Origin: Listeria monocytogenes
GTDB lineage: Bacteria > Bacillota > Bacilli > Lactobacillales > Listeriaceae
Reading direction: 5' to 3'
Length of the DNA: 64,000 nucleotides
NCBI RefSeq assembly: GCF_041765605.1
Contig: NZ_CP168900.1
Location: forward strand, 2,310,001 to 2,374,000
In this document: positions 9,407 through 18,144 of the stretch, piece by piece
Layout of the letters: each line of letters starts with the position of its first letter
Numbering within the stretch: position 1 is the stretch's first letter
The notes under the pieces: model-generated
Told to the model about the DNA's origin: nothing
Seen by the model: only the letters and a program-made list of their open reading frames with translations
Database searches by the model: none
Made by a program: the position numbers and the translations under genes

Positions 9407-10175
9407 AAATTAAATCAAATTGTTTTAAGCCAAGCATTATTCCATCACTATTATTATCTTTCGTAACGAATGCTGCTTTTTCTTTTAATATTGGTACGGC
9501 ATTTTCCATTGCAATGGCATAATCCACGGCGCCAAACATTTCTAAATCGTTCATTCCATCACCAAACGCATAAGTTGGAACGTCTTGATAGCCCATTACT
9601 TCAAGTAGCTTCGAAATACCAACTGCTTTAGATCCGCCTTTTCTTAAGACGTCATTACTAAATGGTGTGTTGCGAACAAATTGTAATTCTGGAAAACGTT
9701 CTGGAAAATAATCATCACCAGTTTCGAGTAATAGAAGTGCCATATTGATTGTTTCTTCTTTATACATATTAGGTCTTACTTTCGGCATCGGCTCGCCTAA
9801 AAAGTCATAATGCGCTTTTACAACTGGCGTACTAGCTGTGGCACCAATTCTTTTATCATTATAATAGCAAACTTCAACATTCTGTGATTTTGCTTCTTCA
9901 GTCAACCGTTCTAATAAACCTGCATCAATCACATCTTCATATACTTTTTCACCTTCAAAAATAGCCATTTGTCCATTCATCATTACTGCAGATTCAATAC
10001 CGGTAATTTTCATTTGATGACTTATTTCTATAAGTGTACGTCCAGTAGCAATGACAGGAATAATATTATTCTCTCGAAGTTTGTCTAATGCTTGAAGTGA
10101 ACTATCAAGTACTTTGGAGTCACTATTTAACAGTGTTCCATCCATATCAAAAAAACAAATTCCACGTGGTTTCAC
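9405..10175 (-). CDS. HAD-superfamily phosphatase, Cof/YidA type
   Basis: About 256 residues. Motif I FFDMDGTLLNS, motif II VIATGR, then Lys in KGGSKAVGISKLLE and motif IV FGDGMNDLEMF define the Cof-type HAD class with a C2B cap. The substrates are usually sugar phosphates or flavin nucleotides; this one cannot be assigned. The ATG 9 nt upstream (10184) directly abuts AAAGG, so the GTG at 10175, with normal spacing, is the more likely start. This start choice is uncertain. Confidence 0.85.
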   Translation of the reverse strand: MKPRGICFFDMDGTLLNSDSKVLDSSLQALDKLRENNIIPVIATGRTLIEISHQMKITGIESAVMMNGQMAIFEGEKVYEDVIDAGLLERLTEEAKSQNVEVCYYNDKRIGATASTPVVKAHYDFLGEPMPKVRPNMYKEETINMALLLLETGDDYFPERFPELQFVRNTPFSNDVLRKGGSKAVGISKLLEVMGYQDVPTYAFGDGMNDLEMFGAVDYAIAMENAVPILKEKAAFVTKDNNSDGIMLGLKQFDLI

Positions 10176-10238
10176 ATTATTCATCCTTTACTAACATAAT
10201 ATATCCATCATACCAATCTTACGGACGTAAAGTAAAGG

Positions 10239-11024
10239 CTATTTGTACATGACAAAATCTCCGGTATGTTCAAAACCTAGGCGGTGATAAATTTCTCCTG
10301 CTACTGGGTTATCATAAAACAAACATGGTTTTTTGCCTTCTGCTAATACATCACAACATAATTTTTTTAGAAGTGTACTTGCAAAACCACGTTGTCTATA
10401 ACCATCGCTCGTCGCTACACCAGTAATCATTGCTGAAAAGGAATTTTCTGCCGATGTTTCAGCTACAGCAACTACTTCCTGATCTTGTTCAATATAATAA
10501 ATTCGTTTCACGCCTTTTTCAATTTGGCGAATAATTAATTCTTCATTTTCATCGCGCGAACCAAATTCTTTAATGTGTTTGCGCATTTTAATAATTGGAG
10601 CTACGTCTTCTGCCACTGCCGTTCTGACAATAACGTCTTGATTTACAGAAATACGATTTACATGTTCGCATTCGCAAAAATAAGTGTCTTGTCTTTTTTC
10701 GGCAAGCTCTGGTAAAAATGGTTCTAGTTCCTTTGTGACACGAGAAATACCGCTAACTTCATATGTATCATGCTTAGCAATAATTTCTGAGAAAGCTTTT
10801 GCATCAAAATTAGCATCTTTTGAATACGGTAAGAAAAACGTATCGAATCGAAGTAACAATGCATGTAATTTACCTGATGAATCGAATTCGCCCCAAAGAT
10901 CTTGCACATCACTCTCGTAACCAAAATTTTCGATATCCCCAATAATAAATAAATTGAGGGTTGCTTCGGGTTTTAAAAGTGCCATTACTTCTTCATTATC
11001 AGATACAGTTAGTTTTCTAATCAT
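10239..11024 (-). CDS. GNAT-family N-acetyltransferase
   Basis: 261 residues. The GNAT fold lies in the C-terminal half, with the acetyl-CoA motif region MITGVATSDGYRQRGFASTLLKKL and the end CLFYDNPVAGEIYHRLGFEHTGDF. The N-terminal 120 residues form a separate domain, as in two-domain acetyltransferases. The substrate is unknown. The start ATG is preceded by AGGAGTG. It is followed, after about 55 bp and no clear terminator, by the HAD gene on the same strand, so they may share a transcript. Confidence 0.85.
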   Translation of the reverse strand: MIRKLTVSDNEEVMALLKPEATLNLFIIGDIENFGYESDVQDLWGEFDSSGKLHALLLRFDTFFLPYSKDANFDAKAFSEIIAKHDTYEVSGISRVTKELEPFLPELAEKRQDTYFCECEHVNRISVNQDVIVRTAVAEDVAPIIKMRKHIKEFGSRDENEELIIRQIEKGVKRIYYIEQDQEVVAVAETSAENSFSAMITGVATSDGYRQRGFASTLLKKLCCDVLAEGKKPCLFYDNPVAGEIYHRLGFEHTGDFVMYK

Positions 11025-11115
11025 GTGTCACACTCCTATTTTGAAAATTGTCTTCATTTTACGTGAGTTAGTGAGGTTCGTCAAGCCCTGAATCTTTCTA
11101 TTTTGCAGCATATAA

Positions 11116-11146
11116 AAAAGCTCGGGACTAATAGTCCCAAGCTTTT
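11116..11146 (-). terminator. Terminator of the HTH gene
   Basis: AAAAGCT-GGGAC / GTCCC-AGCTTTT hairpin followed by TTTTTT on the minus strand. It overlaps the last codon of the HTH gene. Confidence 0.88.
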
Positions 11147-11489
11147 ATGATTCGTAATGAATTTCGCCAATTTTTAACATTAAGCTGATAGCATTGAATT
11201 TTTCATCTCCAAGATGCATTTTGTTTGTGTCTTGAAAAGTGATAGGTGCTGCTGTAATCGCTTCTTTCGGTTGTTCAAAGAATTTTTCTTCCAGTGCCAA
11301 ACTTTCTGTAATTTGCGATATGTATTTTTGGAATTTACTTTCGTTTCTCATTTTCCCAATCATTAATGCTTTCAAAGTGTTTTGGGAAATCCCGACTGCA
11401 AGCGCGAATGTTCTATGAGTATATCCATTTATTTTCATATAAAGTGACAAATTAGTGGCAATTCTTTGTTTTTCTGCCTTGTTTTTCAT
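11145..11489 (-). CDS. Small helix-turn-helix (XRE/Cro-like) protein, function unknown
   Basis: 114 residues. Residues about 10-60 (RIATNLSLYMKINGYTHRTFALAVG then SQNTLKALMIGK) look like a Cro/C1-type HTH. The C-terminal half has no family I recognise. GGAGG lies 9 nt before the ATG. It sits between the GNAT gene and hemH, the place where Bacillus has hemY, but it is not an oxidase. A cre-like sequence lies about 90 bp upstream. It may regulate a neighbour; nothing shows which. Confidence 0.7.
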   Translation of the reverse strand: MKNKAEKQRIATNLSLYMKINGYTHRTFALAVGISQNTLKALMIGKMRNESKFQKYISQITESLALEEKFFEQPKEAITAAPITFQDTNKMHLGDEKFNAISLMLKIGEIHYES

Positions 11490-11579
11490 TTGGGTGAACC
11501 TCCTGTCTTTCTATAGTTATCATTATGCCCGGCAAAGATGAGAATTAGATTAAAACTTCATAGTATTTAGCTAAAAATA

Positions 11580-11596
11580 TTGAAAACGTTTTCTTT
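11580..11596. promoter_or_regulatory. cre-like palindrome
   Basis: TGAAAACGTTTTCT (11581-11594) fits the CcpA operator pattern TGNNANCGNNNNCA apart from the last base. It lies about 92 bp upstream of the HTH gene and 50 bp after the hemH stop. CcpA control is inferred only from sequence. Confidence 0.5.
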
Positions 11597-11611
11597 GTTT
11601 TTCAAAAAATA

Positions 11612-11640
11612 TGCCGGAATAACAAATATTCCGGCAGGTC
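11612..11640 (-). terminator. Terminator of hemE-hemH
   Basis: TGCCGGAATA / TATTCCGGCA perfect 10-bp stem, 5-nt loop, followed on the minus strand by ATTTTTT, directly after the hemH stop. Confidence 0.93.
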
Positions 11641-11642
11641 TC

Positions 11643-12572
11643 TTAATTGCTATATTTTTCCCAGACAACCGTTCTTAATACTTCTAAGAATTCTGGATCC
11701 GCGTTTGGCATTGGAGGTCGGTGATAAGCCGCGCCAACTTCATCGGTTACTACTTTACATTCATAATCATTGTCATATAGTACTTCTAAATGTTCTGCTA
11801 CAAATCCAACTGGCGTATAAATAAAGTGTTTGTATTTTTCTTGACCATATAGTTCTCTCGTTAAATCTTGTACATCAGGTCCAAGCCAAGGTTCTCCAGT
11901 TTTCCCTTCACTTTGCCAGCCTAGCGCATAATGAGGTACTACCACTTTTTCAAAAATGAAATCTGCTGTTTCTTGCAGTTGGTCTGGGTACGGGTCATTA
12001 TGTTGTTTGATTTTCTCCGGTAAACTGTGCGCAGAAACAATTAAAACGGTATCCAACAACTCGTCTGCTGGAATTTGTTTTGCTGTTTCATTAATTCGAT
12101 CGGCCCACATTTGGATGAATTTGGGTTGTTTATACCAATCATTGATGGCTTTAATGCTAGGACCACCTAATTTATCAGCTGCATCTTTTGCTCTTTTATT
12201 ATATGCTTCGACGCTAAAGCTTGAGTAATGTGGCGCTAAAACAATCGAGATTGCTTCTTCTATTCCATCTTTATGCATAGCTTCTACCGCATCTTCAATG
12301 AAAGGTTCAATATGTTTTAAACCGATATATGCCTTGAATTCTACTTCATCCTGCGAGTCATTTAACGCTTTTTCTAGTCCATAGGCTTGTGCTTCGGTAA
12401 TTTTTGCAAGTGGGGATAATCCGCCGATTGCATGGTATCTACCGCGTAAATCAGCAATCATTTCTTCACTTGGCTTATGGCCATGACGAATATCTGTATA
12501 GTAACGTTCGATATCTTCATCTTTATACGGTGTTCCGTATGCCATTACAAGTAGACCTACTTTTTTAGTCAT
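11643..12572 (-). CDS. hemH: Ferrochelatase (coproporphyrin-type)
   Basis: 309 residues. [29 protein letters not shown] is the Firmicute ferrochelatase start. The metal-site His and Glu are in [13 protein letters not shown] (His about 182 equivalent) and [16 protein letters not shown]. Firmicute enzymes of this length insert iron into coproporphyrin III, to be decarboxylated to haem later, so the product is probably coprohaem. hemH follows hemE by 6 bp in one operon. No hemY/cgoX gene follows, unlike in Bacillus hemEHY. Confidence 0.95.
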   Translation of the reverse strand: MTKKVGLLVMAYGTPYKDEDIERYYTDIRHGHKPSEEMIADLRGRYHAIGGLSPLAKITEAQAYGLEKALNDSQDEVEFKAYIGLKHIEPFIEDAVEAMHKDGIEEAISIVLAPHYSSFSVEAYNKRAKDAADKLGGPSIKAINDWYKQPKFIQMWADRINETAKQIPADELLDTVLIVSAHSLPEKIKQHNDPYPDQLQETADFIFEKVVVPHYALGWQSEGKTGEPWLGPDVQDLTRELYGQEKYKHFIYTPVGFVAEHLEVLYDNDYECKVVTDEVGAAYHRPPMPNADPEFLEVLRTVVWEKYSN

Positions 12573-12578
12573 TTTACA

Positions 12579-13631
12579 TCATCCTTTTTTTAATAGAATT
12601 TCGCTACGTTCATGGATGTAATTTGTTAGCTTTTTCAACATTTCTGGTGGTACTTCTGGGAAAACACCATGGCCTAAATTAAAAATATAGCCTGGTTCTA
12701 GTACGCCTTCTTGCAAAATACGCTCTGCTTCTTCCAAACATTTGGCAGGTGCAAGGAGTGTAGACGGGTCAAGATTTCCTTGAATTGCTTTTGTTGGAAC
12801 TTTTTCCCGAGCACTTGTGATGGTTTCTCGCCAATCGACGCCAACGACATCAAGTGGCATTGTTTCCCATTCTGCTAAAAGGTGACTTGCGCCAACTGCT
12901 TGCATAATAATTGGCGTTGTTGGATGCGCTGCTTTCACTTCGCTAACAATCATTTCGATTACTGGTCGAATATACTTAGCATAGTCTGCTCGGCTAAGTG
13001 CTCCTACCCAAGAATCAAACAATTGCACCGCGGAAGCACCTGCATTAATTTGCGCAATCAAATAGTTCGCAGTCATTCGTCCCAGTTTTTCCATTAATAT
13101 TGCCCAAACTTCTGGTTCGCGATACATGAAGCTTTTTGTTTGGTGGTAATTTTTCGATGGACCACCTTCTATCATATAACTTGCTAACGTAAACGGCGCA
13201 CCTGCAAAGCCAATTAAAGGCACATCTAACATATCATCTGCTAATAATTTTATCGTATCAAGCACATAAGGCACTTCAATTTCTGGTTTAAAAATTGCCA
13301 GCTTTTCTACATCTTGGAAAGTTCTTATGGGGTTATGTATGACTGGACCAATACCAGATTTAATCTCAACGTCTACTCCCATCCCCGGAAGTGGTGTCAT
13401 AATATCTTTGTATAAAATAGCTGCATCAACACCATATTGATCTACTGGTAATTTGGTTACATAAGCACATATTTCTGGCTGATGAGTGATTTCAAATAGA
13501 GAGTATTTTTCTTTTAATTTACGGTATTCTGGTTGGGATCTCCCTGCTTGTCTCATATACCAAACCGGAATTCGGTCAACTTGTTCTTTTCGCGCTGCTT
13601 TTAAAAATAAATCATTCGTTATTTTTGTCAT
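12579..13631 (-). CDS. hemE: Uroporphyrinogen decarboxylase
   Basis: 350 residues with both UROD signatures: [16 protein letters not shown] near the N-terminus and [17 protein letters not shown] in the middle. The catalytic Asp is in [12 protein letters not shown]. It converts uroporphyrinogen III to coproporphyrinogen III in the cytoplasm. It is first gene of the hemE-hemH operon and is divergent from the haem monooxygenase gene across about 196 bp. Confidence 0.97.
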   Translation of the reverse strand: MTKITNDLFLKAARKEQVDRIPVWYMRQAGRSQPEYRKLKEKYSLFEITHQPEICAYVTKLPVDQYGVDAAILYKDIMTPLPGMGVDVEIKSGIGPVIHNPIRTFQDVEKLAIFKPEIEVPYVLDTIKLLADDMLDVPLIGFAGAPFTLASYMIEGGPSKNYHQTKSFMYREPEVWAILMEKLGRMTANYLIAQINAGASAVQLFDSWVGALSRADYAKYIRPVIEMIVSEVKAAHPTTPIIMQAVGASHLLAEWETMPLDVVGVDWRETITSAREKVPTKAIQGNLDPSTLLAPAKCLEEAERILQEGVLEPGYIFNLGHGVFPEVPPEMLKKLTNYIHERSEILLKKG

Positions 13632-13749
13632 CGAGTCGCTTCCCTTCTTTGTTCATTTACACACAATAGGCAACAGAACAATAAATAACTTCTCCAGATA
13701 AAAGGATACTAGAAAATTTGTATAAAACCAAACAAATTGCCTATCAGCT

Positions 13750-13774
13750 GTTTCAATTATAAAAAACGTGGAAA
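13750..13774 (+). promoter_or_regulatory. Candidate SigB promoter of the haem monooxygenase gene
   Basis: GTTT (13750-13753), 15 bp, then TGGAAA (13769-13774), close to the GTTT-N13-15-GGGWAW pattern with one mismatch in the -10. It lies 54 bp before the start codon. I recall this gene as part of the listerial general stress regulon, but here it is a sequence match only. Confidence 0.45.
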
Positions 13775-13827
13775 ATACAGATGTAATCATTTATCTTAAT
13801 GGAATAAAACCGAAAGAAGGACTTATC

Positions 13828-14331
13828 ATGAAAAAAGTATTTATCACCACTGGAACAGAGCACTACCTTCGTCAATTAATGTCGAATTATACTGGCGCAA
13901 ATGTGACACTTCTACAAAATTTTTCCCAATCGCTTTTGTATCAAGAGTCTACTGGCGAAAAAATTTTCCAAGAAGGCGCTGAATATCGAGTATTACAAAG
14001 CAGTGGTTCCTTAAAAGGTTTTGGAGTAGTTGTCTTTGAATATATCCACCTCCGCGATGAAGAAATTCCTATTTTCTTGCAAATGTATCAACGAGCTAGC
14101 CTACATTTTAGTGAAACCCCTGGCTTGCAAAGTACAAAACTCACAAAAGCGATGAATATGAATAAATTTTTAATTATCTCTTTTTGGGACTCTGAAGTTT
14201 TCTTTCAAGAATGGAAAAAAACACCTTTACACAAAGAAATTACAAATATCATGAAAAAAAATAATTCGCAAGCTAGCTTTTCTCACGAGGATATTTATCA
14301 TTATCCGGAATTTTCGCACGACGCTAAATAA
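13828..14331 (+). CDS. IsdG/HmoB-type haem-degrading monooxygenase
   Basis: 167 residues, starting at MKKVFITTGTEHYL, which has AGAAGGA six nucleotides upstream; an upstream in-frame ATG has none. The length and layout fit HmoB proteins, with a degenerate N-terminal part and a C-terminal ABM domain (about 65-160) containing LIISFWDSEVFFQEWKKTPLHKE, with Trp129 and His135 as candidate haem-pocket residues. Members open the haem ring to release iron. It is divergent from hemE-hemH, placing haem breakdown beside haem synthesis. I recognise this as the listerial Isd-type enzyme (lmo2213). Confidence 0.85.
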   Translation: MKKVFITTGTEHYLRQLMSNYTGANVTLLQNFSQSLLYQESTGEKIFQEGAEYRVLQSSGSLKGFGVVVFEYIHLRDEEIPIFLQMYQRASLHFSETPGLQSTKLTKAMNMNKFLIISFWDSEVFFQEWKKTPLHKEITNIMKKNNSQASFSHEDIYHYPEFSHDAK

Positions 14332-14373
14332 GAAAAAGCGATTTGGACTAAATTATCCAAATCGCTTTTTCTT
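14330..14373. terminator. Bidirectional terminator
   Basis: AAGAAAAAGCGATTTGGA / TCCAAATCGCTTTTTCTT, an 18-bp perfect stem with an 8-nt loop, between the convergent haem monooxygenase and ecsB genes. Confidence 0.95.
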
Positions 14374-15595
14374 ATTCGTACATTTTTTTCATTCTAACTG
14401 GAGCATAAAGGAACGTAAAAATGACTACAAAAGCCAAATTGATTCCTAAAATAATCATCCCGCCGATGGTTCCATTTTGAGCAATACCAATCACGCTAAA
14501 GAGCAATGCTTGAGCGAGCAACAAAATCCTTAGAAAATGGATAAAACTACGATGGCGATAGCTATCATTAATCGGATAAAGTCTTAACATAATTTGAGCA
14601 TCGTAATGTTTTAACATCGGGATAAATTGAAAGCCCGTTAAATACAAAAATAATAATGAAAAAATAATATTTAAATAAAAACCTTGCACAAACACGAGTA
14701 AAATAACGGCAATTACTGTAAGTCTAATGTAAAGACCGGCATATTCATTTGTTCTAATAAAAGTCCGACTAAACAGATAAGCAAACGTTTTTCTTTTCGC
14801 ATAAGGAATTGGTTGATACAGAAAATCGAGATAACTACGTCTTCGAACTGTGCCGCGCAGGTGAGGTACATCCGTAAACAGATTCACTAAACGATAAAAA
14901 CGGTTCATCCGCGCTTCTTCTTTATCGACTAAATATTCCCAGCGTAATGTCACTTTTGCCGTTTTAGTTCGAAGCCAGTAGTAACTTGCCAAAAGCACTA
15001 CTAAAACTAACGGAATAGAAATATAAGGTGCGGCGACTAACGCAATATAAATTAAAATAGCATTAAGGATAACACGAATAAACATCCACGTTGTATCTGC
15101 CTCTTCTAATTTCATACTTTCCCAGCCAAAATAAATGTTCCACGCTTTAAGCATACTGAGGACAATAAACAAAGTGAAAAACTGGCTGTAAGGGACCTCT
15201 GTCACTTCCACATACATTGGCATACAAACGCCAAGCACAATAACAAAAACGTATAATTGCATAAAGAAGCTCGCTATTTTTGCTTGAGAAAAATAAGTAT
15301 CCATTGCTTTTTCCTGTACAATTAAGTAAACAATATCCGGTTTTTTCAGCAACGTCGCAACAGGACTAATGGCAATCGAAGCAGTGAGTAAAATAACCAT
15401 CAATGGGATAACTGGGAAAGTTGGTTCAAGCGTCTTTACCCAACCAGCATAATAAAAAATTCCTGCTCCAAGCCCAATTACAAGAACAAAAAGCAAATGA
15501 TCATTAAACATATAACGAAGATAGCGCATGACTTCGGTCGTATAGGCACTAAAACGTTCTTTCCAAAGCGCTTTGCTGTCAAATATCATCTTCAT
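14372..15595 (-). CDS. ecsB: ABC transporter membrane protein EcsB
   Basis: 407 residues with eight to ten hydrophobic segments and conserved EcsB stretches (LWKERFSAYTTEVMRYLRYMFNDH at the N-terminus, RRRSYLDFLYQPIPYAKRKTFAYLFSRTFIRTNEYAGLY in the middle). It pairs with EcsA, the ATPase encoded immediately upstream with a 17-nt overlap. In Bacillus and Staphylococcus the EcsAB system affects protein secretion and regulated intramembrane proteolysis, and it has been linked to peptide export. The adjacent secretion chaperone prsA fits that context. Confidence 0.9.
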   Translation of the reverse strand: MKMIFDSKALWKERFSAYTTEVMRYLRYMFNDHLLFVLVIGLGAGIFYYAGWVKTLEPTFPVIPLMVILLTASIAISPVATLLKKPDIVYLIVQEKAMDTYFSQAKIASFFMQLYVFVIVLGVCMPMYVEVTEVPYSQFFTLFIVLSMLKAWNIYFGWESMKLEEADTTWMFIRVILNAILIYIALVAAPYISIPLVLVVLLASYYWLRTKTAKVTLRWEYLVDKEEARMNRFYRLVNLFTDVPHLRGTVRRRSYLDFLYQPIPYAKRKTFAYLFSRTFIRTNEYAGLYIRLTVIAVILLVFVQGFYLNIIFSLLFLYLTGFQFIPMLKHYDAQIMLRLYPINDSYRHRSFIHFLRILLLAQALLFSVIGIAQNGTIGGMIILGINLAFVVIFTFLYAPVRMKKMYE

Positions 15596-16331
15596 CAGCT
15601 TCCTCTTCCTTTGTCAACTGAATGTAAATTTCATCAAGTGAAGCTCCTGGCATTTCGAAATTTGTTTGCAAGTCTTTCAGTGTTCCCTCTGCGCGAATCT
15701 CGCCTTGATGAATAATAATGAACGTATCGCAATATTTCTCAGCCGTTGCAAGTATATGCGTAGACATTAAAATGCTTGCACCTTTACCACGCATTTCGTC
15801 CATCCAGTTAAGTAATGACTGAATACCAAGCGGATCTAAACCAACAAAAGGCTCATCAATGATATATAATTTAGGTTCAATTAAAAAAGCCGACATAATC
15901 ATTACTTTTTGTTTCATCCCTTTAGAAAAATGGGCTGGAAACCAATTAAGTTTTTTCTCTAAACGAAACTCTTTTAAAAGAGGAGTCATTCTTGCATGTA
16001 GCTCTTCTTCTGATATGCCATAAGCCATACCTGTTAATTCTAAATGTTCTTTTAAGGTTAATTCTTCATACAATACCGGTGTTTCCGGGATATAAGAAAA
16101 TTGCTTTCTATATGTTTCTGTATCTTCAACCAATTGATGATTATTGATTTTAATGGTTCCTTGTTTAGGATGCATTAGGCCGGTTATATGTTTAATCGTC
16201 GTACTTTTCCCTGCCCCGTTAAGCCCAATTAAGCCAACAATCTGTTTTTCTTCAATCGCAAATGAAATATCTTTTAAGACTGGACGTTTGGTGTACCCGC
16301 CCGTCAGGTGTTCTACTTCTACTAAAGCCAT
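15579..16331 (-). CDS. ecsA: ABC transporter ATPase EcsA
   Basis: 250 residues. Walker A GLNGAGKSTT, signature HFSKGMKQKVM, Walker B LYIIDEPFVGLDP and the switch His in MSTHIL. The signature is the degenerate SKGMKQ form typical of EcsA and other ABC-2 ATPases. The gene overlaps ecsB and is divergent from hit, the same arrangement as in Bacillus. A TTGACA with TATTAT lies upstream but with a 19-bp gap. Confidence 0.95.
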   Translation of the reverse strand: MALVEVEHLTGGYTKRPVLKDISFAIEEKQIVGLIGLNGAGKSTTIKHITGLMHPKQGTIKINNHQLVEDTETYRKQFSYIPETPVLYEELTLKEHLELTGMAYGISEEELHARMTPLLKEFRLEKKLNWFPAHFSKGMKQKVMIMSAFLIEPKLYIIDEPFVGLDPLGIQSLLNWMDEMRGKGASILMSTHILATAEKYCDTFIIIHQGEIRAEGTLKDLQTNFEMPGASLDEIYIQLTKEEEADEDDI

Positions 16332-16491
16332 TTCCGTACCTCCTTACGTAATCTTTAGTTAATAATAGCATATTCATCCCTTGAACTGTCAAAATAATCC
16401 ATCACCTACTATCTAACACATGCTTTTCACTGCTTTTTATGTTAAATTAAAGTAGTACATAATTATACGTTATGAAAGGTGGTCATACTTA

Positions 16492-16914
16492 ATGGACGAT
16501 TGCATTTTCTGCAAAATAGTTCGCGGTGAAATTCCTTCTGCCAAAGTGTACGAAGATGATAAAGTATATGCTTTCCTTGATTTAGGACAAGTCACAGAAG
16601 GCCATACACTCGTAATTCCCAAAAAACATGCTAGGAACACATTCGACTTACCCGATGAAACGGCCGCTGAATTATTCCGCCGCGTACCCAAAATCGCGAG
16701 GGCATTAAAAGAAGCTTTACCAATTCAAGGATTAAATATTTTAAATAATAATGAAGAAGTTGCTTTCCAATCTGTTTTTCATTGTCATATCCATTTAATA
16801 CCAAGGTATAGCAAATCAGACGACTTTGGGTTAAAATGGAAAGATAACGCAGACTGGTACACGCAAGAACGTTACCAAGAAATTGCTGAACTTATTGCAG
16901 CAAAAGTAGACTAA
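16492..16914 (+). CDS. hit: HIT-family nucleotide-binding protein
   Basis: 140 residues with the histidine triad HCHIHLIP near residue 103 and the N-terminal CIFCKIVRGEIPSAKVYEDD with a zinc-type CxxC. These are Hint-like AMP-lysine or nucleoside phosphoramidate hydrolases. The ATG has AAAGGTGG at 9 nt. It is followed after 29 bp by the YtxH-like gene, likely an operon. Confidence 0.95.
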   Translation: MDDCIFCKIVRGEIPSAKVYEDDKVYAFLDLGQVTEGHTLVIPKKHARNTFDLPDETAAELFRRVPKIARALKEALPIQGLNILNNNEEVAFQSVFHCHIHLIPRYSKSDDFGLKWKDNADWYTQERYQEIAELIAAKVD

Positions 16915-16943
16915 AATGACTTTATGGATGGAGTGGAGTATAA

Positions 16944-17306
16944 ATGAATAAAAAATCACTTATTTTCGGTATTTTAGCTGGCGGGGCAATTGGAGCTGCA
17001 GCCTCAGTATTATTTGCTCCAAAATCCGGCAATGAACTTCGAAAAGATATTGTCGCTAAATCAGGCGAAGCAAGTGTTATTTTGAAAGAACTCGCATACA
17101 ATGCAAACGAGCTTATCCAATCAGTTCAAGTTCTTGGCACAGAAGGTTCTACTCTATTAAAAGATGTTTCTTCTGACATCATGGAATCTGTTTCCAAATG
17201 GAATGAAGAAATGGAACCTGAGAAGAAACGCTTAAAAGACGAAATCAAAGATATGCAAAAAACAATTTCTGACTTAGAAAAAACGCTAAAAAAAGATAAT
17301 AAATAA
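16944..17306 (+). CDS. YtxH-like (YhaH-type) small envelope stress protein
   Basis: 120 residues. An N-terminal hydrophobic glycine-rich segment (SLIFGILAGGAIGAAASVLFAPKSGNELRKDI) is the YtxH/general stress motif, followed by a long amphipathic helical tail rich in Lys and Glu. It probably associates with the membrane by its N-terminus. The function is unknown. It lies in the hit-yhaH-prsA neighbourhood conserved in Bacillus. Confidence 0.85.
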   Translation: MNKKSLIFGILAGGAIGAAASVLFAPKSGNELRKDIVAKSGEASVILKELAYNANELIQSVQVLGTEGSTLLKDVSSDIMESVSKWNEEMEPEKKRLKDEIKDMQKTISDLEKTLKKDNK

Positions 17307-17312
17307 GTAGAA

Positions 17313-17338
17313 AAACTGGGCGACTGCTCAGTTTTTTT
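17313..17338 (+). terminator. Terminator after the YtxH-like gene
   Basis: AAACTG-GC / GC-CAGTTT hairpin with a GACT loop, followed by TTTTTTT. Confidence 0.88.
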
Positions 17339-17488
17339 ATTTGTCTAAAATCCCTTTCAAAAAATCGTCATAATTAGACAATAATTTCTCTAAAAAAAGC
17401 TTGAATTTTATAGCATTTGAGCATACAATACTATGGTGCCTTCTGACGGAAGAGTACTATTTTAGCTATAACTGGAGGAAAGCTTACA

Positions 17489-18028
17489 ATGCGCTGCCTT
17501 AAATCAATCAACACAGAGCGACGAGACGAATTTAATCGACTTTTCCTAAAAGGAATTCTTGTCTGGCTAGCTGCCGTATGTATTTGTTTTTTAACACAAC
17601 ATTTAATTTACCCTGGTCAACTTACAAACGACTATCAACTTGCCAGCTTTTTAGGTATTATTTTAATTTATCCCATTCACAAATTACTTCATATTCTTGG
17701 ATGCTTTAAATATCGCGAAGGAACTGTTATTCAGTGGCGCATCCATTTCTTTTTCCTTCCATGTATCAAATTAAATATTAAGCGGATAATACCAAAATGG
17801 CATTACATTTTTTCATTAGTTTTACCATTTGTGATTATCACTGCTATTTTAGTTGCGTTAATGCTTTTTACACCCATCGGACATTCAGGTATGTTCCTGA
17901 TATTACTTTCTGTCCACTTCGGAATGAGCTTTTCTGACTTTACACATATTAAAAAACTATGGAAAATGCCAAAGAATTGTTTTATTGAAAGTGCAGAACG
18001 TGGATTTTCTATTTTGATTTCTGACTAA
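17489..18028 (+). CDS. DUF3267-type membrane protein
   Basis: 179 residues with four hydrophobic segments (about 25-45, 53-72, 110-135, 138-158). The motif YPIHKLLHILGC contains a His-x3-His-like pair and matches DUF3267 proteins (Bacillus YhaJ/YhaK neighbourhood), a group related to intramembrane site-2-protease folds. The HExxH Glu is not present, so activity is doubtful. GGAGG lies 11 nt before ATG. It is a single-gene unit. Confidence 0.7.
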   Translation: MRCLKSINTERRDEFNRLFLKGILVWLAAVCICFLTQHLIYPGQLTNDYQLASFLGIILIYPIHKLLHILGCFKYREGTVIQWRIHFFFLPCIKLNIKRIIPKWHYIFSLVLPFVIITAILVALMLFTPIGHSGMFLILLSVHFGMSFSDFTHIKKLWKMPKNCFIESAERGFSILISD

Positions 18029-18073
18029 ACCATAAGAATATCATTAAATTTCTTTCATCTTTTCTTTTTATCT

Positions 18074-18116
18074 TTAATTTATGTTATGATAGTTATTGTG
18101 TTAAGCGGGAATTATT
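18074..18116 (+). promoter_or_regulatory. prsA upstream region with a degenerate PrfA-box-like sequence
   Basis: TTAATTTATGTTAT (18074-18087) differs from TTAACANNTGTTAA at three positions. A -10-like ATTATT starts 23 nt downstream (18111), the usual PrfA-box spacing. A second -10-like TATGAT overlaps the box. Reported links between PrfA and prsA2 make it worth recording, but the match is weak. Confidence 0.3.
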
Positions 18117-18144
18117 CCAACAACTAAGGAGTGTGTTTTATTTA

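Noticed and set aside
13780-13800. Fur box upstream of the haem monooxygenase (GTAATCATTTATC)
   Set aside because: Only about half of the 7-1-7 positions match, no better than AT-rich background.
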